A DNA stretch of 64,000 bases from contig JAZKHY010000024.1 of the NCBI GenBank assembly GCA_040385105.1, forward strand, positions 1-64,000, read 5' to 3'. The notes under the pieces are model-generated. The model ran no database searches. It was given only the letters and a program-made list of their open reading frames with translations, and was not told where the DNA came from. This document shows, one piece after another, positions 41,945 through 51,348 of the stretch. The stretch comes from JACMQX01 sp040385105 (GTDB lineage Bacteria; Pseudomonadota; Gammaproteobacteria; Burkholderiales; Burkholderiaceae_C). Position 1 is the first letter of the stretch, and each line of letters opens with the position of its first letter. The position numbers and the translations under genes are program-made.

Positions 41945-43600
41945 GTGCAGGCCCACTACGCGTCCATCTGGGAGTCGATTGCCGACCGCATGGGCGATGC
42001 AGATGCCATCGTGCAGGGCTCACACCGCCTGAGCTGGCGCGACTATGAAGCGCGTGCCGCCAGGCTCGCCGGTGCATTCGCCGCCGCAAGCCTGCAGCCC
42101 GGCAGCAAGGTGGCCACCTTTCTCTTCAACGGCCCGGAGTTGCTCGAGGCACGCTTTGCCGCGCTCAAGCAGCGCGCGGTGCCGGTCAATGTGAACTACC
42201 GCTATGTGGACGGCGAGCTTGCCTACATCCTGGACAACTCCGACAGCGAGGCGGTGGTGTACCACGCCAGCCTCGGCGAGCGCATCGGCCGGGTGCGGCC
42301 CCGGCTGCCCAAGGTGCGGCTGTGGATTGAAGTGGCAGATGCCGGCCCCGGCCTGGCCGGCGCGCTGCGCTATGAAGACGTGCTGGCCCAGGCCACACCC
42401 GCCCCGCGCATCAGCCGCGCGGAGGACGACATCCAGATCATCTACACCGGCGGCACCACCGGCAGTCCCAAGGGCGTGATGATCGCCATCGGCAATGCGG
42501 TGCGCTCGGGGCTCGTGCTGGCGAGCCAGCTGGGCATGCCGGCCGCCACGTTTGAGGAAGCGGCCGACGTGGCGGTGCGGCTTGCGGGCGAAGGCGCCAG
42601 CGCGCGCAACCTGGTCGCCTGCCCGCTGATGCACGGCACCGGTGTACAGCTGGGCGCCAACCCGACCATGACCCTGGGTGGCTGCACCCTCCTCATGCCA
42701 TCGCGCAGGTTTGACGCGGCCGAAGTCTGGAACACCGTAGCCGGCGGAAAGGCCAGCATCATCACGCTGGTGGGCGACGCCATGGCCAGGCCGCTGCTGC
42801 GCGCGCTGCCCGGGCCAGGTGCGCAGGCGCTGCAGTCGCTGAGGTACATCAGCTCGTCAGGCGCCATGTTCTCGCGCGAGGTCAAGGCGGGGCTGGTGGA
42901 GCACCTGCCCGCACTGACCATTTTTGACCTGATGTCGTCCACCGAGGGCAGCCTGGGCAAGTCCATCCACACCGCGGCGACGGGCACCTCCACCTCTTCG
43001 TTCGTGCTGAACCCGCTGGCGCGCGTGTTTGACGAACAGGACCGCGAGATCCCGCCGGGCGCGCCCGGGGCAGGCCGCATTGCTGTCACCGGCATGATCC
43101 CGCTGGGCTACTACAAGGATGCTGAAAAAACAGCGCAGACCTTCCGCGAGATCCGGGGCCAGCGCTGGTCCTTTCCCGGCGACTTTGCCACCGTGGCGGC
43201 CGATGGGAGCATCACGCTGCTGGGGCGGGGCTCGTCCGTCATCAACACCGGCGGCGAGAAAGTATTTGCCGAAGAGGTGGAAGAAGCCGTCAAGCGCCAC
43301 CCCCTGGTGGACGACTGCCTCGTTATCGGCATGCCGGACGAGCAATGGGGCCAATGCGTGACCGCCGTGGTTTCCACGCTCGGGCCGGTTGCGCAAGCAG
43401 ACCTCATCGATTCAGCGAGGGCGCACCTTGCGCCTTTCAAGTTGCCGCGGCGCATTGTGTTCACCCCGCAGGTGCCGCGCGGCGCCAATGGCAAGGCCGA
43501 CTATGCCGAGGCGCGGCGGCTGGCCGCAACAGCCGCCGCGCCACCGGCCCATTCATCGCCGCCCGGGACCGGGCATCCGCCGGCAAGCCCAGCCGGGTAA
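41945..43600 (+). CDS. AMP-dependent acyl-CoA synthetase
   Basis: A 551-residue adenylate-forming enzyme. The P-loop motif is IIYTGGTTGSPKGVM (about residues 163-177), the Y/F-T-E motif region is DLMSSTEGSLG, and the hinge and C-terminal lysine regions are FPGDFATVAADG and RGANGKADY. It activates a carboxylic acid to its CoA thioester, presumably the first intracellular step after uptake by the neighbouring Bug protein's transporter. The start is a GTG at 41945. A Pro/Ser/Ala-rich tail (about the last 20 residues) follows the domain. Confidence 0.88.
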   Translation: MQAHYASIWESIADRMGDADAIVQGSHRLSWRDYEARAARLAGAFAAASLQPGSKVATFLFNGPELLEARFAALKQRAVPVNVNYRYVDGELAYILDNSDSEAVVYHASLGERIGRVRPRLPKVRLWIEVADAGPGLAGALRYEDVLAQATPAPRISRAEDDIQIIYTGGTTGSPKGVMIAIGNAVRSGLVLASQLGMPAATFEEAADVAVRLAGEGASARNLVACPLMHGTGVQLGANPTMTLGGCTLLMPSRRFDAAEVWNTVAGGKASIITLVGDAMARPLLRALPGPGAQALQSLRYISSSGAMFSREVKAGLVEHLPALTIFDLMSSTEGSLGKSIHTAATGTSTSSFVLNPLARVFDEQDREIPPGAPGAGRIAVTGMIPLGYYKDAEKTAQTFREIRGQRWSFPGDFATVAADGSITLLGRGSSVINTGGEKVFAEEVEEAVKRHPLVDDCLVIGMPDEQWGQCVTAVVSTLGPVAQADLIDSARAHLAPFKLPRRIVFTPQVPRGANGKADYAEARRLAATAAAPPAHSSPPGTGHPPASPAG

Positions 43601-43614
43601 CCAAGGAGACTTTC

Positions 43615-44589
43615 ATGATTTCAAGGCGCAACCTCATCAGCATCGCAGCTTCAGCCCCTTTTGCGGCACCGGCCCTGGCGCAGGACCCGCCGTGGCCCAG
43701 AAAGAAGCGGGTGACCATGGTCGTCCCCTATGGCCCGGGCACCGCGCCCGACAACATGACGCGCATCATCAGCGAGGCCTTTGCCGAGAAATTCGGGCAG
43801 ACCTTCGTGGTGGAAAACCGCGTGGGCGTCGGCGGCAACCTTGGCGTGTCGCAGGTGACGAAAGCCGAGCCTGATGGCTACACCTTTGTGGTCGCCCCCG
43901 TCGGCGGCTTTGCCATCAACGAGTTCCTGTACGAGAAGCCGCTGTTCTCGCCGCGCGACCTGGCGCCGGTCTCGACGGTGTATGAAGTGCCCAATGTCTT
44001 TGTGGTGTCCGGCACCAACCCGGCGAAGAACCTCAAGGAGTATGTTGCCTTCCTGAAGAAGCGCGACAAGTCACTGACCTTCGGCAGCCCCGGCATCGGC
44101 AATTCGGCGCACCTGTGGGGCGAGCTGTTCCGCGGCCGTATCGGCATGCCCGGCGTGCATACGCCGTTTGCCTCCGGCACGCAGACCATCGTGTCCATCC
44201 TCCAGGGTGATGTGGATTTCACCATCGACGTCATGCCCACCTACGTTGGCAACATCCAGTCCGGCAAGCTCAAGGCCCTGGCGGTGACGGGCAGCACCCG
44301 CTCGCACCTGTTGCCCGATGTGCCGACCATGGCCGAGGCAGGCTTCCCGGGGTTCGACCTGACCACCTGGGTGGCGCTGGCTGCACCCGCGAAGACGCCG
44401 CCCGCCATCCTCAAGGCAATGTCCGATGCGCAGGTGGCCATTGCCCAGGCACCGCTGTACCGCGGGCGGTTTGCTGCGGCGGGCGTGCGCATGGCCAGCA
44501 GCACGCCGGAAGAGCTCACCGCCCGCATCGAGCGCGAACGGCCGCGCTGGGGCGAGCTGGTGAAGGCATCGGGCGCTACGATAAAGTAA
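43615..44589 (+). CDS. Bug-family (TctC-like) substrate-binding protein
   Basis: A 324-residue periplasmic binding protein with the signal MISRRNLISIAASAPFAAPA; the RR pair makes Tat export possible. The mature start has KRVTMVVPYGPGTAPDNMTRI, and GGNLGVSQVTKAEPDGYTF is the family core. No tctA or tctB gene lies in this operon, so it is an orphan Bug protein relying on a permease elsewhere. Alternatively it may act as a sensor. AAGGAGACTTTC precedes the ATG. Its ligand is presumably the acid degraded by the operon. Confidence 0.9.
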   Translation: MISRRNLISIAASAPFAAPALAQDPPWPRKKRVTMVVPYGPGTAPDNMTRIISEAFAEKFGQTFVVENRVGVGGNLGVSQVTKAEPDGYTFVVAPVGGFAINEFLYEKPLFSPRDLAPVSTVYEVPNVFVVSGTNPAKNLKEYVAFLKKRDKSLTFGSPGIGNSAHLWGELFRGRIGMPGVHTPFASGTQTIVSILQGDVDFTIDVMPTYVGNIQSGKLKALAVTGSTRSHLLPDVPTMAEAGFPGFDLTTWVALAAPAKTPPAILKAMSDAQVAIAQAPLYRGRFAAAGVRMASSTPEELTARIERERPRWGELVKASGATIK

Positions 44590-44593
44590 ACGC

Positions 44594-45415
44594 ATGCCTG
44601 CCCCCGACTCCACAGCTTCACAGCGCAATGGCGCGCCTGGCCATCATGGCGGCGGGGGCGGCATCGCGCTCTACACCAAGCTGGCCATGTCACTGCGCCA
44701 CCGCATTGCAACAGGCGAGTGGGCAGTGGGCGACCAGCTGCCCACGGTGGAGCAGTTTGCGCAGGACTTCAACCTGGGCAAGATCACGGTGCGGCAGGCG
44801 CTGGCGCAGCTGGCGGCCGAGGGCCTGATCACCAGCCGGCGCGGGCGCGGCACCCATGTGGCGGCCCTGCCCAAGGGCAACACGCCGGGGCTGCGCTCGG
44901 CCATCAACGACATGGTGGTGGATGCCAGCGACCTGAAGATCAAGGTGCTGGACAAGGCCACGGGCCAGATCCTGCCCGAAGCGCTGTCGCATGCCGGCAA
45001 GCCGTTTGCCGACTATGTGCGCATCCTGAAACTGCATGTGCACAAGGGCGTGCCGTTCAGCCTGATGGAAATGTATGTGGCCACACCCATCTTCAACAGG
45101 TTTCCCAGGGGCGCGGAGCGGCGCCAGAAGATCAGCCACCTGCTGCACGACGCGAGCCCGGGCGGCATCGGCAACCTGCACCAGACCATCACGGTGGAGC
45201 CCGCCAGCGACGTGACGGCGCGCCACCTGGACTATGTGCTGGCCGCCCCCGTGGCCAAGGTCATCCGCGTGATGCTGGACAAGCAGCGCGGCATCATCTC
45301 GGCGGGCGTGTTCTGGTACCGGGGCGACACCTTCGTGCTGGAGACCGAGGTGCCGGCGGAACTGACGCAGCGTTACCCGTCAATCAGTATTCCGAAGCCG
45401 CGGGCGGGGGGCTGA
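44594..45415 (+). CDS. GntR-family regulator, HutC/UTRA type
   Basis: A 273-residue repressor-type protein. The N-terminal winged helix is IATGEWAVGDQLPTVEQFAQ and LGKITVRQALAQLAAEGLITSRRGRGTHV (about residues 35-95). A UTRA ligand-binding domain follows (about 115-265). It starts 4 nt after the Bug gene and closes the operon. It is therefore the likely binder of the palindrome at 38378-38399 and may be induced by the operon's substrate or its CoA ester. Confidence 0.9.
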   Translation: MPAPDSTASQRNGAPGHHGGGGGIALYTKLAMSLRHRIATGEWAVGDQLPTVEQFAQDFNLGKITVRQALAQLAAEGLITSRRGRGTHVAALPKGNTPGLRSAINDMVVDASDLKIKVLDKATGQILPEALSHAGKPFADYVRILKLHVHKGVPFSLMEMYVATPIFNRFPRGAERRQKISHLLHDASPGGIGNLHQTITVEPASDVTARHLDYVLAAPVAKVIRVMLDKQRGIISAGVFWYRGDTFVLETEVPAELTQRYPSISIPKPRAGG

Positions 45416-45454
45416 ACGCAGCGGGCTGGACCGGTGGCAGCCCCGGCGGCCGCC

Positions 45455-46489
45455 TCAGGCCATCCGCCCATACCACCGCATCGACAGAACGCCCGCCAAC
45501 ACGGCGAACAGCGCCGCTACCAGCGCCAGCAGGCCGGACAGCTCGGTCTCCTTCTTGTTCACCTGCATCGTCGTGCCCAGCTTTTCATAGACACTGCGCA
45601 GCTTCTCGGCGGTGCCGGCAAAGTGGTATTCGCCGTCCGTCATGCGGGCCACCTCGCGCATGGTGGGCTCGTCCAGCTGCAGGTAAATGGGCATGTATTC
45701 GGCCGAGGCGTCGCCGCCCACGGTGCCAAGGCCCACGACGTAGATACGCACGCCGCGGTCGGCAGCCATCTTTGCCGCCAGCAGCGGGTCCACGCCGGTG
45801 GTGTTGCGCCCGTCGGTCAGCAGGATGATGGCGGCCGAAGTGTAGGAGCCCGGCGTCACCGGAACGAATTCCTTGGGCGGCGGCTTGCCCTTGTCGTCCA
45901 GGCTGCGCCCGGTTTTTTTGCCGCCAAACGTCATCTCGCCCAGGTCGATGCCGTGCTCCGGGAACAGCTCGGTCAGGCTGGTCACGATGGCATTGCCCAC
46001 TGCCGTGCCACGCTGCATCTGGAAGGCATCGATGACGGCCACCAGCGGGCCGCGCTCCAGCGAGGGTGCCAGGGCCACCTGGCTGCTGCCGGCAAAGGTG
46101 ACGAGGCCTACCTCGATGCCCTTGGGCAGCTCCTTGAGGAAAGCCTTGGCCGCCTCCTGCGCCGCCACCAGGCGCGTCGGCTTGACGTCGGTCACCCGCA
46201 TGCTCAGCGAAATGTCCATGGCCAGGATGATGGTGGACCTTGCCCAGGGCAGCGGCACCCGCGCCATGGGGCGCGCCGAAGCCAGCAGCAGCAGGGCGCA
46301 GGCCAGCAGGAAAAGCACCGGCGGCACATGCCGCCGCCAGTTGCGCCCGGCCATCGCCGAACGGACCACCGCCACGCTGCTGTAGCGTACCGCCACCTTG
46401 CGGCCCCGGCCCAGCAGCCACAGGTAGGCCAGGGGCAGCAGCGGGAGCACCGTCAACAGCCAGAGATACTCCGGCGACTGGAAGAACAT
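45455..46489 (-). CDS. VWA-domain membrane protein (BatA-like)
   Basis: A 344-residue protein with two N-terminal hydrophobic segments (MFFQSPEYLWLLTVLPLLPL and about 55-75). A von Willebrand A domain follows, with the metal-ion site AMDISLSMRV (D-x-S-x-S), Thr in VTFAGSSQVA and Asp in ILLTDGRNTTG. A C-terminal membrane helix (about 315-335) ends in RWYGRMA. The topology matches BatA of the Bat/aerotolerance cluster, but BatB, MoxR and DUF58 genes are absent from the window. I used the ATG at 46489; the longer frame upstream to 46771 has no domain content. Confidence 0.85.
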   Translation of the reverse strand: MFFQSPEYLWLLTVLPLLPLAYLWLLGRGRKVAVRYSSVAVVRSAMAGRNWRRHVPPVLFLLACALLLLASARPMARVPLPWARSTIILAMDISLSMRVTDVKPTRLVAAQEAAKAFLKELPKGIEVGLVTFAGSSQVALAPSLERGPLVAVIDAFQMQRGTAVGNAIVTSLTELFPEHGIDLGEMTFGGKKTGRSLDDKGKPPPKEFVPVTPGSYTSAAIILLTDGRNTTGVDPLLAAKMAADRGVRIYVVGLGTVGGDASAEYMPIYLQLDEPTMREVARMTDGEYHFAGTAEKLRSVYEKLGTTMQVNKKETELSGLLALVAALFAVLAGVLSMRWYGRMA

Positions 46490-46625
46490 CGGGCAGTCCT
46501 GGGCAAGCCTCGTGAACAACGCAGGCCCCTGGCAAGGCCTGCGGCAGCGGGCACGAGTTTCACCGCATTGCAGCAATATCGTGCCCGGGATGCAGAGGTT
46601 TGGCAACCGTACGGTGATTCCTGCG

Positions 46626-48287
46626 TCAGGATGCGTAGAAAAGGTAGTCCGCCGTGTACGGCACCTTCTCCGCCTGGCCGGCCATGGCCGGGGTGCAGCT
46701 GCGCGCCGGTGCCGCCCCGCCATAGGTATGCACGCGCTGGATGCCTGCCACCCTGGAGAACCTGCCTTCACCGCCCACCGAGCGCGCCGTCAGCAGCAGC
46801 CAGGGGATCGCACCTGCCTGGGGCGCGTCGCTGCGGGCCTTGACGGCGCCGACGATCCTGCTGCCGTCTGCTGCCTCCCAGTGCGGGCCGCCGTAGTGCT
46901 TGCCGATGCGCTGGCCGGTGCTGTCGAACAGCTCGGCCTCGGGGCCCACAAACACCCAGCTCGCGCCGGCCGGCGCTGCAGCGTCAGCACGGCACTCATA
47001 GACCTGGGTCCCCCGCGCTGCGATGCTCTCGATGAACTTCCCTTCGGGTGCCAGTGCCTGCGGCACTGCCGATGCGGCCGGCGACTGCGCCACGCGCGAG
47101 GCGGCCAGCGCGCCGATCTGCCGGCCCATGGTGACGCCGACCTCGGTGGAGAAGCGGAAGTGGATGCCTTCCCACACCCGGGCGTCGGCCACCTCCTGGA
47201 CGAAAGCGTCGACGGACTTCCAGCGGCGGGTGGCGTTGTTGGCCGTCGGGCTGCTGGTGACGAGTTCGGGCATGGGCGCGCTGCCGGCCTCGGACTTCAG
47301 CACTTCGCCCAGGGCACTGGCCAGGATGCTGTGGGCGCTCGGGTATTCGGGGTGGGTCGGGTTGTCGATGAACGGCGCCCAGCCTGCCTCGAGTTCAGTG
47401 GCCGGGTTGTCGTCCCGGTCGCCGTTGCGGATGGCGGTCACCGGGCGCCAGAAGCCGTAGTGGTACTTGGCGTCCATCACCGAGATCACGGCGTCGTCCA
47501 TGGCCTGGGTGGCGGCGGCGAACAGGCGCGCATTCTGTGCAACGCTACGGCCCGGCGCGAGCGCCACTGAGCGTGCCACGCCGTGGTAGATCGTCGGCAG
47601 CGAGAATTCCCAGAAGCGCGCGACCTCGGTCTGGTCGGCAGTGCGCACGCGGCTGGCCTTGCTGCCGGCTTCCTTCACCTCGTTGTAGTCGCGCACCCAG
47701 CGCGGGCTGCTCATGGCCGGGGGCGGCGCGGGCCGGAACTGCGTGGCCTGCGCCATCAGCCAGGTCTTGCGCTGCGGCCATTGGGGGGCGGCGACGGCCG
47801 TGGTGGGCACGTACGCCCCGGGAGCGGCATGCGGGCGGTAGCGCTCGGCGGCGGCGGCACCGTCGTCGGCGCGCCAGGCCAGCACCCGCGCCGCAGCGTG
47901 TTCACCGGCGGCGATGCCGGCCGCCGCAGCAGGGCTGTCACCCAGCCGCGCCAGTGCGGCCTGGTAGGCCTTGGCTATGGCGGCCTCCTGCTGCGGAAGC
48001 AGCCGGGCCAGGGTTGCGCGGTTGGCGGCAGCGACTGCGGCAGCCGTTGCCACGGGTGCGGCATCGCCGCTGTGCAGGACGTGCGCCGCGCCCACGGCTT
48101 CATGCACGGCGGTCTGCACGATCGCCATCACGCGGGTGGCTGCGGGCGTGCCGATCCTTGCCTGCACGACCATGTCGCCGGCCACGATGTTCCAGTCCGT
48201 CACCACGTCGGCGCGCGCCGGGGCAGCTGCGCCAAGAATGCAGGCCGCCGCGAGGCTGGCCGCTGTCAGTGTGTAGGTATTTTTCAT
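46626..48287 (-). CDS. Vanadium-dependent haloperoxidase-like protein fused to DUF3455
   Basis: A 553-residue secreted protein with a signal peptide ending near APARA (about residue 26). Residues 27-405 are a vanadium haloperoxidase/PAP2-type helical domain. All three active-site motifs are present: K-x6-RP in KYHYGFWRP, PSAH in EYPSAHS (Ala in place of the usual Gly) and R-x5-H in RVWEGIH. Residues 408-553 match DUF3455 (QVYEC, GKHYGGPHWEAADGSRI, IPWLLL, TYGGAAP, VPYTADYLFY). The haloperoxidase could oxidise halides with peroxide or act as a phosphatase. The start is 25 nt after the methyltransferase stop, implying one operon. Confidence 0.85.
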   Translation of the reverse strand: MKNTYTLTAASLAAACILGAAAPARADVVTDWNIVAGDMVVQARIGTPAATRVMAIVQTAVHEAVGAAHVLHSGDAAPVATAAAVAAANRATLARLLPQQEAAIAKAYQAALARLGDSPAAAAGIAAGEHAAARVLAWRADDGAAAAERYRPHAAPGAYVPTTAVAAPQWPQRKTWLMAQATQFRPAPPPAMSSPRWVRDYNEVKEAGSKASRVRTADQTEVARFWEFSLPTIYHGVARSVALAPGRSVAQNARLFAAATQAMDDAVISVMDAKYHYGFWRPVTAIRNGDRDDNPATELEAGWAPFIDNPTHPEYPSAHSILASALGEVLKSEAGSAPMPELVTSSPTANNATRRWKSVDAFVQEVADARVWEGIHFRFSTEVGVTMGRQIGALAASRVAQSPAASAVPQALAPEGKFIESIAARGTQVYECRADAAAPAGASWVFVGPEAELFDSTGQRIGKHYGGPHWEAADGSRIVGAVKARSDAPQAGAIPWLLLTARSVGGEGRFSRVAGIQRVHTYGGAAPARSCTPAMAGQAEKVPYTADYLFYAS

Positions 48288-48312
48288 TTGCCTGTTTCCT
48301 TGCAGTGCCGGC

Positions 48313-49164
48313 TTAGCGGCGGGTGATGACGATCTCGAGGTAGTCGCTGGGGATGACGAGACCGCCGCTCTTGGCGCGGTTGAACTTGTTCATCAGGGCC
48401 GCCAGGTCTTGCGCCAGGGCGCGTTGGCCGCGCTCGTCCAGCGCGGCGAATGCCTTGAGGATGGGGCCGTAGTAGCCGCGGAACACTTCGAGCATGTGCT
48501 CGGGCGAGCGGTAGCGGAACACGAACTGGCGCGTCTCGGTGTTGATGGCCGTGGAAGCCGCGCCGAACAGGTCGGCAATGCGCCCGCGCGTGCCCCACAG
48601 CGCCGGAGAGGTGACGCCGGCCGGCGGCGGCACATGCTTGCCGATGGTCTTGAACACCTGGCCGATGAAGCCGTCCGGCGTCCAGTTGGCCATGGCGATG
48701 CTGCCGCCCGGCTTGCACACGCGCAGCAGCTCCCAGGTCACGCGCACCGGGTTGGGCGCGAACATGCAGCCGAATGTGGACAGCACGGCGTCAAAGCTGT
48801 GGTCGTCGAAGGGCAGGGCCTCGGCATCGGCCTCGCAGAATTCGATGCCGTGCAGGCGCTCGGCGGCGGCGCGCTCGCGGCCCCGCTCCAGCAGCGCCGG
48901 AACGTAGTCGGTGGAGGTGACCTCGCACCAGCGCCGCGCCGCTGCCAGCGTGGCGTTGCCGTTGCCGGCGGCAACGTCCAGCACGCGCTGGCCGGCGCGC
49001 AGGTCGGCGGCTTCGCAGAGCGTCTCGCCGACAATCTGCAGCGTGGTGCCGACCACGGCATAGTCGCCGGAAGCCCAGCTGGCTTTCTGGCGCAGCTTGA
49101 TCGCGGCGAAGTCGGGCGAGGGGGCGGTTTCCGGCGCCTCGGCGGTAAGGGACAATGTATTCAT
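48313..49164 (-). CDS. Class I SAM-dependent methyltransferase
   Basis: A 283-residue cytoplasmic methyltransferase. SAM motif I is VLDVAAGNGNATLAA (about residues 61-75), and the motif II/III region includes FCEADAEALPFDDHSFDAVLSTFG. It resembles UbiE/COQ5 and phosphatidylethanolamine-type enzymes. The start at 49164 was chosen over an upstream in-frame ATG at 49302 because the extra residues would overlap the divergent regulator and lack similarity. It leads an operon with the haloperoxidase fusion and diverges from the SARP-like gene with about 60 nt between starts. Confidence 0.88.
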   Translation of the reverse strand: MNTLSLTAEAPETAPSPDFAAIKLRQKASWASGDYAVVGTTLQIVGETLCEAADLRAGQRVLDVAAGNGNATLAAARRWCEVTSTDYVPALLERGRERAAAERLHGIEFCEADAEALPFDDHSFDAVLSTFGCMFAPNPVRVTWELLRVCKPGGSIAMANWTPDGFIGQVFKTIGKHVPPPAGVTSPALWGTRGRIADLFGAASTAINTETRQFVFRYRSPEHMLEVFRGYYGPILKAFAALDERGQRALAQDLAALMNKFNRAKSGGLVIPSDYLEIVITRR

Positions 49165-49224
49165 GGAGCAGTTTCCTTCAGGACATGGTTGAAAAGTCGG
49201 GAAGGTGAACTGTGGGCCGGGGTC

Positions 49225-51306
49225 ATGGAAACCCCCGTGGGACCCGGCGTGGAATTTGGCGTGGAAAAACAGACGCACATGCAAACCGACCAGGCCGGGC
49301 ACACCGGCCTTTCACTGCAACTGCTGGGCCGCCTGACGGTCCTGCGCGCCGGCGAGCCGGTGGCGCTGCCCCCTTCGCGCAAGGTGCGTGCGCTGCTGGC
49401 CTACCTGGCCATGTCCGCCCGACCCATGACGCGCAACCACCTGTGCGAACTGCTGTGGGACCTGCCCGGCGACCCGCGCGGCGAGCTGCGGTGGTGCCTG
49501 AGCAAACTGCGTTCCGTGCTGGACGAGCCGGGCCGCCCCCGCGTGCTGGCCGATGGCGACGATGTGGCCGTCGACCTGGCGGACTGTGGCGTTGATGCGC
49601 TGCAGGTGACCCGGGCCCTGCAGCAGGGTGTGGCGTCCCTGCCCGCCGGGCAGCTTGAAGCGCTGAGTGCGCTGCTGGCCACAGGCGACTTCCTTGAAGG
49701 GCTGGACCTGCCGCGCAGCCCGGCATTCACCGGCTGGCTGGTGGCCGAGCGCAGGCGCCTGCGCGCCGCGCATGCGGCAGTGCTCGAGCACTGGGTGCGC
49801 TTGCTGCCTGCCGGGTCGGGCGGTGCCCTGGGCGCGCTGGAGCGGTGGCTGGCCATTGCACCGTTCGACCGCCAGGCCCACGTGGGGCTGCTGTCGGTGC
49901 TTGCCGCGCAAGGCCGCATGCGCGAGGGTGACGAGCACCTGGCCGAGACGGCGCGGCAGTACGACGCCGAAGGCCAGGACTGGGGACCGATCGCGCATGC
50001 CTGGCGGGCGGCCAGGGCCCGCCAGGCCGGCGGCGCGGACGCCGGCGCCGGCCTCACCAGCGTCGCGGCCGGGCCCGGGCCAGCGCCCGCAGCGGCCACG
50101 CCACCGCCTGACGGCACCGCCCGCCGCGCATCGCTGGCAGTGATGCCGTTCACCGACCGCACGCCGGGCGGCAGCCTGCGGGGCGGCCTGGGCGACGGCA
50201 TGGCGCACGACCTCATCACCCGGCTGGCCAAGCTGCGCAGCATGTTCGTCATTGCCGAAGGCACGATGTTCGCGCTGTCCGAGCGGCATGTCGATTCGTC
50301 GGACACGGGCCGCCAGCTGGGCGTGGACTACGTCGCCAGCGGGTCGCTCAGGCGCGGGCCAGGCGCGCGCCTGAGCGTCACGGTGCAGCTGACCGAAACG
50401 CGCAGTGCGCAGGTGGTCTGGGCGGAGGAGTTCTCCGGGCAGCTTGACGATACCTTTGCGGTGCTGGACGACATCGGCAACCGCATCGTCACGTCGATTG
50501 CCAACCAGATCGAGACTTCCGAGCGCAATCGCGCCATCCTCAAGAACCCCAGTTCGCTCAATGCCTGGGAGGCCCACCACCGCGGGCTGTGGCACATGGT
50601 GCGCTTCAACCAGGAGGACAACGAGCAGGCGCGGCACTTTTTCCAGACCGCCGTGCGCCTGGACCCGACCTTCGCACGGCCGCACGCCGGGCTGTCCTTC
50701 ACCCACTTCCAGGATGCCTTCCTCGGCTGGCGCGAGCGGGCCGGCGCCATCGACCGGGCCTATGGCGCCGCGGCCGAAGGCGTGATGGCCGACGAGCGCG
50801 ACCCTGCCTCGCACTGGGCGCTGGGACGGGCGATGTGGCTGAAGGGCCGGCAGGAGGAGTGCCTGCGCGAGCTGCGCTCCGCCATCGAGCTCAGCCCGAA
50901 CTTTGCGCTGGGGCACTACACCCTGGCGTTCGTGAATGCGCAGTCGGGCGACCCGGAGACGGCCATCACCGAGGCCGACCATGCCCGCGCCCTGAGCCCC
51001 TGGGACCCGCTGCTGTTCGGCATGCTGGCCACGAAGGCCCTGGCGCTGCTGCGCCTGGGCCGCTACGACGAGGCGGCTGAATGGGGCGTGCGCTCTGCCG
51101 CGCGGCCCAATGCGCATGTGCACATCCGCGCCGTGGCGATGTACTGCCTGTCCATGGCAGGGCGCACGAAGGAAGCGCAGGCGGTCGCGGCGGTGATACG
51201 GCGCACCCATGCGCAGTACAGCGTCGCCGATTTCGTACAGGCGTTCAGCCTCGGCCCCGAGGCTGAAGTGCTGATACGCCAGGCGGCACGCAGCATCGAG
51301 GCCTGA
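49225..51306 (+). CDS. SARP-like regulator: winged helix, BTAD, TolB-like segment and TPR repeats
   Basis: A 693-residue protein. Residues about 29-115 are an OmpR-type winged helix of the SARP kind (LQLLGRLTVLRAGEPVAL, KVRALLAYLAMS, LCELLWDLPGDPRGELRWCLSKLR). A bacterial transcriptional activation domain (BTAD) runs to about 265. Then come a linker, a TolB-like N-terminal-type segment (SLAVMPFTDRTPGGS) and C-terminal tetratricopeptide repeats (about 450-690). Such proteins act as transcription regulators or adjuncts of adenylate-cyclase-like systems. The start could instead be the ATG at 49279 (675 residues). It diverges from the methyltransferase and haloperoxidase operon, its likely target. 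Confidence 0.82.
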   Translation: METPVGPGVEFGVEKQTHMQTDQAGHTGLSLQLLGRLTVLRAGEPVALPPSRKVRALLAYLAMSARPMTRNHLCELLWDLPGDPRGELRWCLSKLRSVLDEPGRPRVLADGDDVAVDLADCGVDALQVTRALQQGVASLPAGQLEALSALLATGDFLEGLDLPRSPAFTGWLVAERRRLRAAHAAVLEHWVRLLPAGSGGALGALERWLAIAPFDRQAHVGLLSVLAAQGRMREGDEHLAETARQYDAEGQDWGPIAHAWRAARARQAGGADAGAGLTSVAAGPGPAPAAATPPPDGTARRASLAVMPFTDRTPGGSLRGGLGDGMAHDLITRLAKLRSMFVIAEGTMFALSERHVDSSDTGRQLGVDYVASGSLRRGPGARLSVTVQLTETRSAQVVWAEEFSGQLDDTFAVLDDIGNRIVTSIANQIETSERNRAILKNPSSLNAWEAHHRGLWHMVRFNQEDNEQARHFFQTAVRLDPTFARPHAGLSFTHFQDAFLGWRERAGAIDRAYGAAAEGVMADERDPASHWALGRAMWLKGRQEECLRELRSAIELSPNFALGHYTLAFVNAQSGDPETAITEADHARALSPWDPLLFGMLATKALALLRLGRYDEAAEWGVRSAARPNAHVHIRAVAMYCLSMAGRTKEAQAVAAVIRRTHAQYSVADFVQAFSLGPEAEVLIRQAARSIEA

Positions 51307-51348
51307 TGGCCACCGGCGGATGGGACAATCCGGCGTGAACCAACGCCC

